Below, one piece after another: positions 54,964 through 63,479 of a stretch of DNA of 64,000 nucleotides. The stretch's first letter is position 1. Each line of letters opens with the position of its first letter. Origin of the DNA: Acinetobacter gerneri DSM 14967 = CIP 107464 = MTCC 9824 (GTDB taxonomy: Bacteria > Pseudomonadota > Gammaproteobacteria > Pseudomonadales > Moraxellaceae); the NCBI RefSeq assembly GCF_000368565.1, contig NZ_KB849543.1, positions 186,001 through 250,000 on the forward strand, given 5' to 3'. The notes below the pieces were generated by a model. That model saw only the letters and a list, made by a program, of their open reading frames with translations. It was not told the DNA's origin and made no database searches. The translations under genes were made by a program, and so were the position numbers.

Positions 54964-55293
54964 ATGAATCATCTCGCTCAGTATGTTGATGCAATTCAAC
55001 AAATGTCTATAAAACAATCCTCAAAAATCATAAAAAGAGAGTCAAAACAGGTTGTAGAACAAGAGTCTGATACTGAGGTGCTGTTTTCTACAGAGCTTTA
55101 TTATTTTGTGGATGGGGCTGTGATTGAAAAAAATATTGAGCAAGATCAAATCAATATACAAATAGAAGCTTGTCTTGAAAGTTGGATTCAATATAAAGTT
55201 ATCCAACAACCCGATGCAGATAAAATTTCACCTTTAAAGATCGAGTTTAATTCACATTGTCGCGAAAGCCATTGGGTTAAGTATTTCAAATAA
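54964..55293 (+). CDS. Small cytoplasmic protein of unknown function
   Basis: A 109-residue protein with a GAGGA SD five bases before the ATG at 54964, which decides the start. The N-terminal half is charged and helical (AIQQMSIKQSSKIIKRESKQ); the rest alternates short strands and ends REYSHWVKYFK-like (RESHWVKYFK). No signal peptide or membrane segment. No family recognised. The IS30 element begins about 86 bases after its stop, without interrupting it. Confidence 0.65.
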   Translation: MNHLAQYVDAIQQMSIKQSSKIIKRESKQVVEQESDTEVLFSTELYYFVDGAVIEKNIEQDQINIQIEACLESWIQYKVIQQPDADKISPLKIEFNSHCRESHWVKYFK

Positions 55294-55412
55294 TTTACAG
55301 TAAAATATAAAATAAATAGGATCTATATCATCAAATAAAATATTATTTTGAAGATTGAACTAAAATAATTAAGATCGCAGATTCAAATCCCAAGTGCAAC
55401 ACACTTGTAGTT

Positions 55413-55460
55413 AGTTGAAAAAGTTAGGTGTATTCATAGAATCATTAGACTTTTTCAACT
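55413..55460 (+). repeat. Internal inverted repeat before the IS30 transposase
   Basis: AGTTGAAAAAGT (55413-55424) and ACTTTTTCAACT (55449-55460) form a perfect 12-base inverted repeat with a 24-base loop, 19 bases before the transposase ATG. In RNA it would place a stable hairpin just upstream of the start, and could shield the gene from transcripts entering from outside. Confidence 0.6.
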
Positions 55461-55479
55461 CGCAATTGGAAAGCACACA

Positions 55480-56442
55480 ATGAAGAAATACACCCAACTT
55501 TCTCAAGATGAAAGATACGAAATTTATGCTACTTTGAAAAGTAAAAGTTCAATCGCTAGCCTTGCTCGGGAGTTAGGGCGTTCACGATCAACCATCTACC
55601 GTGAGTTAAAAAGAAATACTGGGCAACGTGGATATAGAGCTCAACAGGCAGCGAAATTTGCAAGTCAAAGACGGTACCATCCTTCATCATCCATGACAGC
55701 ATTTGCCTTCGCTTATATTGATTACTTAATTGGCTTAGACTGGTCACCAGAACAAATTTCAGGTGCTTTAACACAACGCGGTTGGCTGGATGTACCTTCA
55801 CATGAGTGGATTTACCAGCACATTTATCAAGATAAATCACAAGGAGGTAACCTCCATCTACACTTAAGGCATCAGAAGAAATATCGAAAACGAGGTTACA
55901 AAAACACGGATCGTAGAGGGCAAATCATTGATAAAACAAGTATTCATTGCCGAGACCAGGTCATTGATCAGCGACAACGTTTAGGAGATTTCGAAGGTGA
56001 TACGGTGATTGGTAAACATCATAAAGGAGCTTTATTAACCCTCGTTGATCGAAAGAGCCTGTACGTACATATTGTTCATTTAGGGTCAACGAGAGCATCC
56101 TCTAAAACGATTACTTGTGCATTAGATCGTTTACGAATGAGCCATGCTTATAGTGTAACATTTGATAATGGAAAGGAATTTGCCGAACACAAAAGAATTA
56201 CTGATGTCGGCATAGATACTTATTTTGCTGATCCTTACAAGTCTATTCAGCGAGCTAGAAATGAAAATACGAATGGTTTAATCCGGCAATATCTGCCAAA
56301 ATCATCATCGTTTGATGACGTGTCAAACGATGAAATAGAGCAGATAGAATTTTCACTCAACCATCGTCCTAGAAAAACACTAGGCTGGTATACGCCAAGT
56401 GAAGTTATGGCTGGTTTTTATACTGTTGCACTTGCTGCTTGA
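55480..56442 (+). CDS. IS30-family transposase
   Basis: A 320-residue transposase. The N-terminal helix-turn-helix (SSIASLARELGRSRSTIYREL) binds the element ends, and a DDE catalytic core follows with Asp174 (DFEGDTV), Asp229 (TFDNGKEF) and Glu262 (RNENTNGLIRQY); the spacings of 55 and 33 residues fit the IS30 family. The ending LNHRPRKTLGWYTPSEV is also typical. Full length, with all catalytic residues, so the element may be active. Confidence 0.96.
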   Translation: MKKYTQLSQDERYEIYATLKSKSSIASLARELGRSRSTIYRELKRNTGQRGYRAQQAAKFASQRRYHPSSSMTAFAFAYIDYLIGLDWSPEQISGALTQRGWLDVPSHEWIYQHIYQDKSQGGNLHLHLRHQKKYRKRGYKNTDRRGQIIDKTSIHCRDQVIDQRQRLGDFEGDTVIGKHHKGALLTLVDRKSLYVHIVHLGSTRASSKTITCALDRLRMSHAYSVTFDNGKEFAEHKRITDVGIDTYFADPYKSIQRARNENTNGLIRQYLPKSSSFDDVSNDEIEQIEFSLNHRPRKTLGWYTPSEVMAGFYTVALAA

Positions 56443-56575
56443 ATCCGCCGATCATAAAAAGTCTTTCTTTAAGTTTTTATACAAATATATATTAACCGAA
56501 TAAAAATTAATCGTTTTGATTTCTGCTTAGATCTAGTCCTTGCTAGAATCTGCTTTTTTTTGGGGGCGCTAAAAC

Positions 56576-57160
56576 ATGTTTGAAAAATTTGCTGAACTTT
56601 CTTTGTCTGCGATGGGTTGGGAAACAGATAATCAATGGCCTGAAGATTTGGATCAGTGTGTCATGATTGCTGCTCCGCATACCAGTAATTGGGATGCACT
56701 ATATGCACGTCTTGCGCTTAAAGCCTTGGGTGTCAATGTTCGACTGACGATCAAAGACAGTTATATGAAATTGCCATTTGGACCATTTGTACGTGCAATG
56801 GGTGGAATAGGTATAGATCGACGTCCCAAAAAATCAGGAGAACCACGTCCGAGCATGGTCGATCTAATGACGGATCTATTTAAACAGCATAAAAAACTGG
56901 TCATGCTAGTGACTCCCGAAGGCACACGAGCAAAACAAGAAAAATGGAAAACGGGTTTTTATCATGTTGCGGTCAATGCGGGCGTACCGATTGCTTTGGC
57001 TTATATGGATTATTCACATAAAAAAGCGGGTATAGGCAAGATCGTCTATCCATCAGGTGACTATGAAAAAGATATGCATGAAATCATGTCTTTTTATGAG
57101 AAAATTAATCCAAAATTTCCAAAATTATTTAGTGTTGATACGCGTTATATCAGCGGTTAA
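56576..57160 (+). CDS. Lysophospholipid acyltransferase-like (PlsC-family) protein
   Basis: A 194-residue acyltransferase with the HX4D motif AAPHTSNWDAL near residue 35 and the later TPEGTRAK (EGTR-type substrate motif). It is shorter than 1-acyl-glycerol-3-phosphate acyltransferases and has no N-terminal membrane helix. The family transfers acyl chains to glycerolipids or related acceptors; the acceptor is unknown. The ATG is preceded by GGGGGCG at about six bases. Confidence 0.9.
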   Translation: MFEKFAELSLSAMGWETDNQWPEDLDQCVMIAAPHTSNWDALYARLALKALGVNVRLTIKDSYMKLPFGPFVRAMGGIGIDRRPKKSGEPRPSMVDLMTDLFKQHKKLVMLVTPEGTRAKQEKWKTGFYHVAVNAGVPIALAYMDYSHKKAGIGKIVYPSGDYEKDMHEIMSFYEKINPKFPKLFSVDTRYISG

Positions 57161-57166
57161 TCCATA

Positions 57167-57198
57167 AAAAAGACAAGGTTTTGACCTTGTCTTTTTTT
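57167..57198. terminator. Terminator after the acyltransferase
   Basis: A 13-base-pair stem AAAAAGACAAGGT/ACCTTGTCTTTTT with a four-base loop and T runs at both ends, six bases after the stop; it can also serve the convergent lipoprotein gene. Confidence 0.93.
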
Positions 57199-57259
57199 TA
57201 TTATTTTAAAATATCTTTATGGATACGATAAAATCAAAACCAAAGGATAAAATAAAATA

Positions 57260-57595
57260 CTATTGAGTAGATTGTTTTTGTGAGCCAACCCCACCTAGAG
57301 ACTCACAAGATGCTTTATAAATGGTGTATTGCTGTTCAACAATTTGATCCAATGGAATTTTAAACAATACATCACCAGCTTTATAGCTTTCGATATACGA
57401 TTGAGCCTTTTCACGACTAACAACTAAAGTACGCTCATGGTATGAGGTAATTGAAGTATGTGGCATTTCAGAAGTTTCAATATTATTACATTCAAAATTA
57501 GTGAGCATTTTTTCTGCTCTTTTTACTTCACTAGATGTACCAAAGGCACAACCTGTTAAGACCAAAAAAAGGCTTAACAAAATTGAGATTTTCAT
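57260..57595 (-). CDS. Small lipoprotein of unknown function
   Basis: A 111-residue protein with a lipoprotein signal and lipobox LTGC (Cys16 from the ATG at 57595). The mature part has further cysteines (FECNN and ASCES) that may pair. The ATG at 57595 is used because the frame beyond begins with GTG. No family recognised. Confidence 0.75.
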   Translation of the reverse strand: MKISILLSLFLVLTGCAFGTSSEVKRAEKMLTNFECNNIETSEMPHTSITSYHERTLVVSREKAQSYIESYKAGDVLFKIPLDQIVEQQYTIYKASCESLGGVGSQKQSTQ

Positions 57596-57666
57596 CACAT
57601 TAATTTTTTAAAAGGATACTTAATATATTGTAGCTTTTTTTTAATACTAAAGTATATGTGCAATAT

Positions 57667-57729
57667 GATGAGCGTTTACTTTTTTAGCGGAAAAGTGCTT
57701 AATTTATAATCAGTAGAAAAACGCTCATC
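57667..57729. repeat. Long-loop inverted repeat after the SDR gene
   Basis: GATGAGCGTTT (57667-57677) and AAACGCTCATC (57719-57729) are perfect 11-base inverted repeats with a 41-base loop that itself contains ACTTTT/AAAAGT. It lies just beyond the stop of the SDR gene on the minus strand and may be its 3' structure. Confidence 0.5.
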
Positions 57730-57737
57730 GTAAATGA

Positions 57738-58499
57738 TTAACCTTTGACTAAACCACCATCCACGATTAAATTTTGCCCTGTGACTGCACGTGAATAAGG
57801 CGATAAAAACATAAGAATTGCATCAGCAAATTCTTGTGGTGTAATCACACGTTTTAATGGTGTAGAAGCAGCGATTAGGTCGAATACAGCATCTGGAGTG
57901 GCTTTGCTGGCATCTGTAGTTTGTAGCAATCCACCTGACAGCATATTGATATTTATCCCATATTGTCCTAGATCATGAGAAGCTGTACGAGTAAAAGCTA
58001 ACAGCGCCGCTTTTGCAGTCGTATAGTCATGGTAGGGGACGACAGGGTTTTGCACGAGATTGGTTCCGATATTGACGATACGTCCAAATCCAGCTTGTTT
58101 CATGTCTGCCAAAGCTGCTTGAGTGGTATTGATACAGGCTTTTACTGCACCTTCAAATTGAGCGCTCATCGTATCCCAAGTTAGTTCTTCAAGTTTGGGA
58201 CGGGCATCGCCATTGAAAGAAAAATGAATGAGCGCATTATTAATGACTGCATGGATAGGTTCAGCAAAATGTTGTTTAGCTGCCAAAAAAAGTTGCTGAA
58301 CTTGTAAAGCATCTGTGACATCTGCTTGATAGATAAAGATCTGTTGAGGATATTTTTGTTTTAATTCTTCTGCTTGTGCTTGGCTATTTAGATAGTTCAC
58401 TACAACTCGCGCACCTTCACGGATGAGGGCATGGGTGATCGCTAAGCCTAGACCTCTAGCACCACCAGTCACAAGGACAATTTGTTCATTGATTTGCAT
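57738..58499 (-). CDS. Short-chain dehydrogenase (FabG-like)
   Basis: A 253-residue SDR with the cofactor loop VLVTGGARGLGLAITHAL, NNALIHF after strand four, the active-site Tyr and Lys in YHDYTTAKAALLAFTR and a C-terminus VTGQNLIVDGGLVKG typical of FabG-like enzymes. Asn after strand two (VVNYLNS) suggests NADP(H). No fatty-acid synthesis genes adjoin it, so a dedicated role in lipid synthesis is doubtful; the true substrate is unknown. Confidence 0.92.
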   Translation of the reverse strand: MQINEQIVLVTGGARGLGLAITHALIREGARVVVNYLNSQAQAEELKQKYPQQIFIYQADVTDALQVQQLFLAAKQHFAEPIHAVINNALIHFSFNGDARPKLEELTWDTMSAQFEGAVKACINTTQAALADMKQAGFGRIVNIGTNLVQNPVVPYHDYTTAKAALLAFTRTASHDLGQYGININMLSGGLLQTTDASKATPDAVFDLIAASTPLKRVITPQEFADAILMFLSPYSRAVTGQNLIVDGGLVKG

Positions 58500-58660
58500 G
58501 ATAAAACTCTAAAAATAAATGCAGAATAGGCATATATTAAGTCAAAATTTATAATAAATGTGTTTTAAAAATGCCAGTAAATATTTTAATTTCAGATACC
58601 TATAATTTGAATATTCAATTAAAATACAGTCATTAATTTTTAACTTTAGAATATGCTGAA

Positions 58661-59104
58661 ATGTCAGTAAAAGTCTTTCTATGCTTTATTTTATTTTTAT
58701 TAATTCAACCTGCCTATGCGAAACCACAAATCTTTGATTTTTTCAAACAACCAGAAGTTATTGCTGAACCTGAACATATAGATTTAGGATTAAACGAAGA
58801 GCAAAAAATAAAAGCTGAACAGTTTGAACAAGAGCAACAAGATTACTCGATTTTAAGAAATAAATTTTATGAAAATGACAGAATTAAGATAGAAAACTTT
58901 AGTGCCTATCAAATGGATCATGTTCAAGAAAAATACGCTTCGGGTTTAATCAATCAAACCAATTTAAATGATTTAACTCTATCTTTGGGTTATGCCATCA
59001 TCTTTAAAATCAATGCGAAGCATCGCATTGGTTATGAATATATTTCAACTTTCCCTTACGATCGTGGACAAATTGTACGTATTTTTTGGGCGAGTTCATT
59101 TTGA
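58661..59104 (+). CDS. Secreted protein of unknown function
   Basis: A 147-residue protein with signal peptide MSVKVFLCFILFLLIQPAYA (cleavage after AYA near residue 20). The mature part has a charged helical region (LNEEQKIKAEQFEQEQQ) and ends with short strands (RIGYEYISTFPYDRGQIVRIFWASSF) that could sit in or near the outer membrane. No family recognised. The ATG has no strong SD. Confidence 0.7.
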   Translation: MSVKVFLCFILFLLIQPAYAKPQIFDFFKQPEVIAEPEHIDLGLNEEQKIKAEQFEQEQQDYSILRNKFYENDRIKIENFSAYQMDHVQEKYASGLINQTNLNDLTLSLGYAIIFKINAKHRIGYEYISTFPYDRGQIVRIFWASSF

Positions 59105-59105
59105 T

Positions 59106-59131
59106 TGGATTTAGAAAAATCCAGTATTTTT
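59106..59131 (+). terminator. Probable terminator of the secreted-protein gene
   Basis: Stem TGGATTT/AAATCCA (59106-59112 with 59117-59123) with loop AGAA, then GTA and five T. It almost touches the stop codon of the preceding gene. Confidence 0.55.
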
Positions 59132-59137
59132 ACCGCA

Positions 59138-59869
59138 TTAAATCATCACAGTACCAATGAGAAAAACGCCTGAAGCGAACAATAATCCGAGGACTGTATG
59201 CTTAAATTGTTTTTCTGAAATTTTATAAAAATATTGTGCACCAAGCAGCGCAGGTATACTGACAGCAAAAATAATCGCAATCAGATAAGGGATATGCAAT
59301 TTGCTAATCGTACCCTGAAAGAGATAGAAAATGAGTGTAAATAGCTGAATTGCAAAATTAAAATGCCTTAAAATATAGCGCTGTTGTGCCTTTGGTAAGT
59401 TTTTTAACATCACCCAAGCTGAGGGTGCTGCACCACAAAATCCTCCTAGTCCTCCTAAAATACCGCCCAAAAAACCGATACAGGCATCGGCTGTTTTGCC
59501 CATTTTTTTAAAGTAGCTAAATTCAGGAGCAAAAAACATCATTGGGCACCAGAGAACTAGAAATGTCCCCAATACGATTTTAAAACTTTGTGCATCTATG
59601 ACGTGTAAAAGATAGGTTCCAAGGGGCACACCGATCAGTCCTGCACAAAGATAAGGAAGAACTAAGGAAAATGGCATTTCATGTTTTTGTTCACGTGATA
59701 ATGCAATGATATGACACCACAGTGAGGCAAAGACAACTAAAGGAGCGGCAAGCTGTGGAGAGAGTACCCAAATCCAAAATGACATAGCAATTAAAGCAAA
59801 TGCGAAGCCTGTTAATCCTTGTACAAATCCTGCAATTACTGCACCAAATATAAATAAAAACCAAGTCAT
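59138..59869 (-). CDS. TSUP-family (TauE/SafE) membrane permease
   Basis: A 243-residue inner-membrane protein with about eight hydrophobic segments and the TSUP signature near both ends: GFVQGLTGFAFALIAMSFW at the N-terminus and GFLGGILGGLGGFCGAAPS in the middle, the twin Gly-rich half-repeats of TauE/SafE proteins. The family moves sulfite, sulfonates or organic acids; the substrate is unknown. ATG at 59869; no partner genes. Confidence 0.9.
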   Translation of the reverse strand: MTWFLFIFGAVIAGFVQGLTGFAFALIAMSFWIWVLSPQLAAPLVVFASLWCHIIALSREQKHEMPFSLVLPYLCAGLIGVPLGTYLLHVIDAQSFKIVLGTFLVLWCPMMFFAPEFSYFKKMGKTADACIGFLGGILGGLGGFCGAAPSAWVMLKNLPKAQQRYILRHFNFAIQLFTLIFYLFQGTISKLHIPYLIAIIFAVSIPALLGAQYFYKISEKQFKHTVLGLLFASGVFLIGTVMI

Positions 59870-60173
59870 TGAAATGAGTTATTTGAGATAATATTGTTTA
59901 TTATCCAATACTTAATTGATTTTTTAAAGTGCAATATAGCTGTATTTTTGTAATATATTTAATAACATTTCTGATCTCATACTGCGAATAGACATACGTT
60001 AATAGAAGTACGAAGAGAATGTATTTCTCTAAAAATTTTGTTGGTAAACTAGGAACAAATAAGTAGACATTCTTAAGAATAAATAATAAAAGTTCATTAA
60101 ACTTATACATTAGCTTCCAAAGCTGTTCATGAGTATTTGTCACAATATTTTAAACAAAGAAAGGATATATAAG
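59870..60173. other. Intergenic region between TSUP permease and a small lipoprotein
   Basis: About 300 bases, A+T-rich. A minus-strand open frame at 59901-60143 of 80 codons begins with GTG and codes hydrophobic segments (LFVPSLPTKFLEKYILFVLLLTY-like, in shorter pieces), but has no SD or homology I can name. I treat it as non-coding or a decayed gene. Confidence 0.35.
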
Positions 60174-60398
60174 ATGAAACAGCTAATTTTGTTATCACTG
60201 ATCGGTATTTCGCTAACAGGATGTATCGTCGCGCCGTATGATGATGGTAATCATCGTCATCACCATGATCGTAGTGATTCGGATAGACGTTATTCTGATC
60301 GTAATGACTCAGACAGACGCTATTCGGATCGTAACCGTTATCAACGAACTACAATTATTGAACAACCTGGTTATAGTCAACCTCGACGTCCTTGGTAA
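60174..60398 (+). CDS. Small His/Asp/Arg-rich lipoprotein
   Basis: A 74-residue lipoprotein with lipobox LTGC (Cys17). The mature part begins IVAPYDDG, followed by NHRHHHD and then two tandem copies of the ten-residue unit DSDRRYSDRN. AAGGA lies eight to nine bases before the ATG at 60174, which fixes the start. The histidine cluster could bind metal. Function unknown. Confidence 0.8.
   Translation: MKQLILLSLIGISLTGCIVAPYDDGNHRHHHDRSDSDRRYSDRNDSDRRYSDRNRYQRTTIIEQPGYSQPRRPW
60276..60335 (+). repeat. Two 30-base tandem repeats within the small lipoprotein gene
   Basis: Units at 60276-60305 and 60306-60335 encode the same ten residues (DSDRRYSDRN) but differ at several third codon positions, so the peptide repeat is kept while the DNA has diverged, as expected under selection on the protein. 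Confidence 0.75.
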
Positions 60399-60480
60399 AT
60401 CTTGGAGCTTATTTATTGTGTTGAATTTTTTGACATTAAATAGCTGCATTACAAATTCAATTTTATTGTCGCTTAATATA

Positions 60481-60507
60481 AAAAAGGTTCATAGTGAACC
60501 TTTTTTA
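60481..60507. terminator. Bidirectional terminator between small lipoprotein and rsmD
   Basis: An 11-base-pair stem AAAAAGGTTCA/TGAACCTTTTT with loop TAG, with T runs on both strands between convergent genes. Confidence 0.9.
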
Positions 60508-60523
60508 TTTTCAATTTAACTTT

Positions 60524-61075
60524 TTAATTTTGCTTTTTATATAAGCCTGCTCGTACCGTACCTGCTTTAGTTTCTTTGATGAGTGCCCATGATTCAGGAA
60601 GATCAAGTTGATTGAGTGCGCGATCTGCTTCAACATAAATCAGGGCTTCAGGAAGTAGTAATGGGTCAATCAGTGAAGCCAACTCATTCCAAAGCTCTAG
60701 GCTATAGGGTGGGTCTAAAAATACCAGATCAAATTGTGTATTAAGCTTAGCAAGCACCGATTGGGCTGTGGCGACTTTTAACTGACAATTTTTAGCATTT
60801 AATAATTGAATATTTTCTTTCAAAAATTTGGCTTGTTCAGTATTGGGTTCGATCATCAAAACACTTTCAGCGCCGCGTGATAAGGCTTCAAAAGCCAATG
60901 CGCCTGAGCCAGTACAAACATCCAATACTTTTGCATTTTGGACATCCCACATCAGCCAGTTAAATAAGGTTTCTCTAACACGGTCAGGTGTTGGACGTAA
61001 ACCTTCAATACTGGCAAATCCGAGTTGTCGGCGTTTCCATTCCCCACCAATAATTCGTAGTTGATTACTTTTCAT
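60524..61075 (-). CDS. rsmD: 16S rRNA m2G966 methyltransferase
   Basis: A 183-residue SAM-dependent methyltransferase: RIIGGEWKRRQLGF at the N-terminus, the SAM motif VLDVCTGSGALAFEALSRGA and the catalytic VFLDPPYSLEL (DPPY-type motif). Its ATG overlaps the mrdA stop by one base, so they are translated from one message; rsmD is more often linked with coaD or ftsY in other bacteria. Confidence 0.95.
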   Translation of the reverse strand: MKSNQLRIIGGEWKRRQLGFASIEGLRPTPDRVRETLFNWLMWDVQNAKVLDVCTGSGALAFEALSRGAESVLMIEPNTEQAKFLKENIQLLNAKNCQLKVATAQSVLAKLNTQFDLVFLDPPYSLELWNELASLIDPLLLPEALIYVEADRALNQLDLPESWALIKETKAGTVRAGLYKKQN

Positions 61076-63108
61076 TACTCAGTGACATCCGCATTATTGC
61101 TAGGGGGAGCTGCAGCAGCTCGATTGGTGGCTGTTGGTTTTTGTTGAGCATTCGGTTTGTTTGGCATTGCGTTTGGATCAGCTGCCAAATGTGTCTCTCC
61201 GCTTGGTAATTCACCCGGTTTAATCCCTGCAGTCATTAAGCCACCACTAACCTGATGATTGGTAGGAATGATTGGATTTTTCTTACGTTTCAATAACCAA
61301 TAGTCAAATACTGGTTTTGCCAACTGAGCAGCACTGCCACCATGTCGACCATTTTCCCAAACGACTGCAATTGCAATTTCTGGATTTTCAGCAGGAGCAA
61401 AACCGACAAATAAACCATGATCCAGTTGGCGGGCATTTAGTGCCGCTTCATTATAGCGTTTACCTTGAGCGATACTTTTAACCTGCGCTGTACCTGTTTT
61501 ACCCGCGATGGTATACATCGGAGTGCGAATACCTCGACCTGTACCATTTTGTACAACATCGACCATTGCATCACGCATTTTTATCCAGTCATCTTCAGTA
61601 CCGCTAAAGTTGATTTTTCCATCTGGGGCATTATGTACAGTATGTGCTTTTGCACCTTTTGAGGCACGAAGTACATGAGGGGTAATGTGTGCGCCATGAT
61701 TTGATAAAATCGCAGTTGCCATTGCCAATTGTAATGGGGTTGCTGTAAATGCACCTTGCCCGATACTGACAGAAATGGTTTCACCTTTGAGCCATTTACT
61801 TTTACGGGTACGCATTTTCCATTCTGGGCTAGGGTATAAACCTTCACTCTCACTCGGTAAATCAACACCTGTTTTTTCACCAAAGCCAAATTGACGCATC
61901 CACTCATTCATCCGATCAATACCCATTTGATAGGACAAAATATAAAAATAAGTATCGCAGGACACCATGATGGCTTTATGCAAGTTGACTACACCATGCC
62001 CCGTTTTTTTCCAGTCACGGAATTTGTGTGAATCACCCGGTAAATGGAAGTAGCCTGGATCTGAAATCGCAGTACCCCAGTCGACTGTTTTAAAATGAAT
62101 ACCGCCTAAACCTTCCATTGGTTTGATGGTCGAGCCCGGAGGATAAACCCCTTGAACAGCACGGTTATATAAAGGTTGATCTAAGTTATCACGTAAACTA
62201 CTGTAGTCGTTATGATTGATCCCCGTTACAAACAAGTTTGGATTGAAACTTGGACTAGAGACTAAGGCTAAAATCTCACCAGTTCGAGGGTCGATGGCAA
62301 CAATAGCACCGCGTCGTCCTGCTAGCTGTTCAGCCGCAACACTTTGCAGCCCATAATCCAGTGATAAATACATATCATTACCACGGATAGGATCTTTACG
62401 ACCTAAGTGGCGTAATACATTACCATGTGCATCAGCTTCGATAGACTCATAGCCGGGTGTCCCGTGCAATAAATCTTCATAGGACTTCTCAACCCCGATT
62501 TTCCCGATCAGGTTGGTTCCAGCATACAAATCTTTATTGATGGACTTGAGTTCTTTATCGTTAATTCGACCAACATAACCGATCACATGTGCAAATAGAT
62601 CGCCATGTGGATAATATCGGGTCATTTGGGTTTCGATATCTACGCCCGGAAACAGATATTTCACTTCACTAAATTTAGCAATATCGGTTTCGGTGAGGTT
62701 AAGTTTGAGTGTGACACGCTCAGTTTTTTTAGAGGTTTTAATACGGCTATCAAAACGATCAATATCTTCTTGAGTCAAACCTAAAATCGGGGTTAAACGT
62801 TTAACAGTATCATCAATGTCTTCAACATCAGCTTTACTGAGTGTAGCCGTAAAAACGGGATAGTTGTCTGCGAGTAAAATACCATTCCGATCATAAATAT
62901 AACCACGAGCAGGAGCGATAGGCTGTAAACGAATACGGTTATTATCGGCTGCTGTTTTAAACTCATCGTAGTGAAAAATTTGCAAATAGGTATAACGTGC
63001 AACCAAGGTGAGCAAGGCAAGCACGACGATTGCGATGGCAAAATAGACTCGTCCTCGGTAGATGCGCTTTTCTTGTTGGACGTTTTTTAAAGGAAAATGC
63101 TGCTTCAT
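61075..63108 (-). CDS. mrdA: Penicillin-binding protein 2, peptidoglycan DD-transpeptidase
   Basis: Elongation-specific transpeptidase of rod-shape synthesis. The 677-residue protein has one N-terminal membrane helix (about residues 20-42), a pedestal domain, and a transpeptidase domain with the SxxK motif GSTIKPM (Ser326), SCD as the SxN-type motif and KTGTAQ. The C-terminal 45 residues form a Pro/Ala/Asn-rich tail (GGLMTAGIKPGELP and onward). Downstream rodA and other rod-shape genes are not in the window. It precedes rsmD with a one-base overlap. Confidence 0.96.
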   Translation of the reverse strand: MKQHFPLKNVQQEKRIYRGRVYFAIAIVVLALLTLVARYTYLQIFHYDEFKTAADNNRIRLQPIAPARGYIYDRNGILLADNYPVFTATLSKADVEDIDDTVKRLTPILGLTQEDIDRFDSRIKTSKKTERVTLKLNLTETDIAKFSEVKYLFPGVDIETQMTRYYPHGDLFAHVIGYVGRINDKELKSINKDLYAGTNLIGKIGVEKSYEDLLHGTPGYESIEADAHGNVLRHLGRKDPIRGNDMYLSLDYGLQSVAAEQLAGRRGAIVAIDPRTGEILALVSSPSFNPNLFVTGINHNDYSSLRDNLDQPLYNRAVQGVYPPGSTIKPMEGLGGIHFKTVDWGTAISDPGYFHLPGDSHKFRDWKKTGHGVVNLHKAIMVSCDTYFYILSYQMGIDRMNEWMRQFGFGEKTGVDLPSESEGLYPSPEWKMRTRKSKWLKGETISVSIGQGAFTATPLQLAMATAILSNHGAHITPHVLRASKGAKAHTVHNAPDGKINFSGTEDDWIKMRDAMVDVVQNGTGRGIRTPMYTIAGKTGTAQVKSIAQGKRYNEAALNARQLDHGLFVGFAPAENPEIAIAVVWENGRHGGSAAQLAKPVFDYWLLKRKKNPIIPTNHQVSGGLMTAGIKPGELPSGETHLAADPNAMPNKPNAQQKPTATNRAAAAPPSNNADVTE

Positions 63109-63479
63109 ACCGAAATGACTACACCAAGCTAAATGGGGGAAAATAGGGGTGGACTATTTTAACCTAATAATCCAAGGAATATGGGAATATTTTTCTATAA
63201 CTTCGTTATCGAAAGCATGCAGAATAGCAAAAAAAGACAGCGATTATCTTATTAGCAAAATTATGTCATAAATTAAAACTAGAAATTGTTTTACTGATCG
63301 TTCAATCTCAAGCGTGCTTGTTTATAAAACAAAATGCTTTGTCAAAATAATTCACTTTTTTGACTTTGCAGACAGTAAAATTGTGCGCTGTTGTATATAA
63401 GAAGCAATATAAATCTGTTAAAGTCACAAAATCGTCCAACGGATTGTAATTATTTAAAATAGGGACAATGGAGAAAATA
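63109..63479. other. Intergenic region between mrdA and the outer-membrane protein gene
   Basis: A 371-base divergent gap. It must hold the mrdA promoter and that of the gene at 63480, but no hexamer pair is convincing. A minus-strand open frame inside it has no SD and is not supported. Confidence 0.4.

Larger units (their letters stand above)
55380..56445 (+). mobile_element. IS30-family insertion sequence
   Basis: A roughly 1,066-base element with 22-base imperfect terminal inverted repeats at 55380-55401 and 56424-56445 (18 of 22 matching; the inner CAAGTGCAACA is identical). It carries one transposase gene whose stop codon lies inside the right repeat. A 2-base GC flanks the element on both sides if its ends are set one base further out. 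It lies between two intact genes, so no gene is visibly disrupted. Confidence 0.85.

Noticed and set aside
55378..56448. Long target-site duplication around the IS30 element
   Set aside because: Only a 2-base GC match can be made and its position depends on the exact end chosen; not distinguishable from chance.
59901..60143. Minus-strand 80-codon hydrophobic frame
   Set aside because: GTG start, no SD, very A+T-rich (hydrophobicity follows from base composition); kept only as a remark on the gap.
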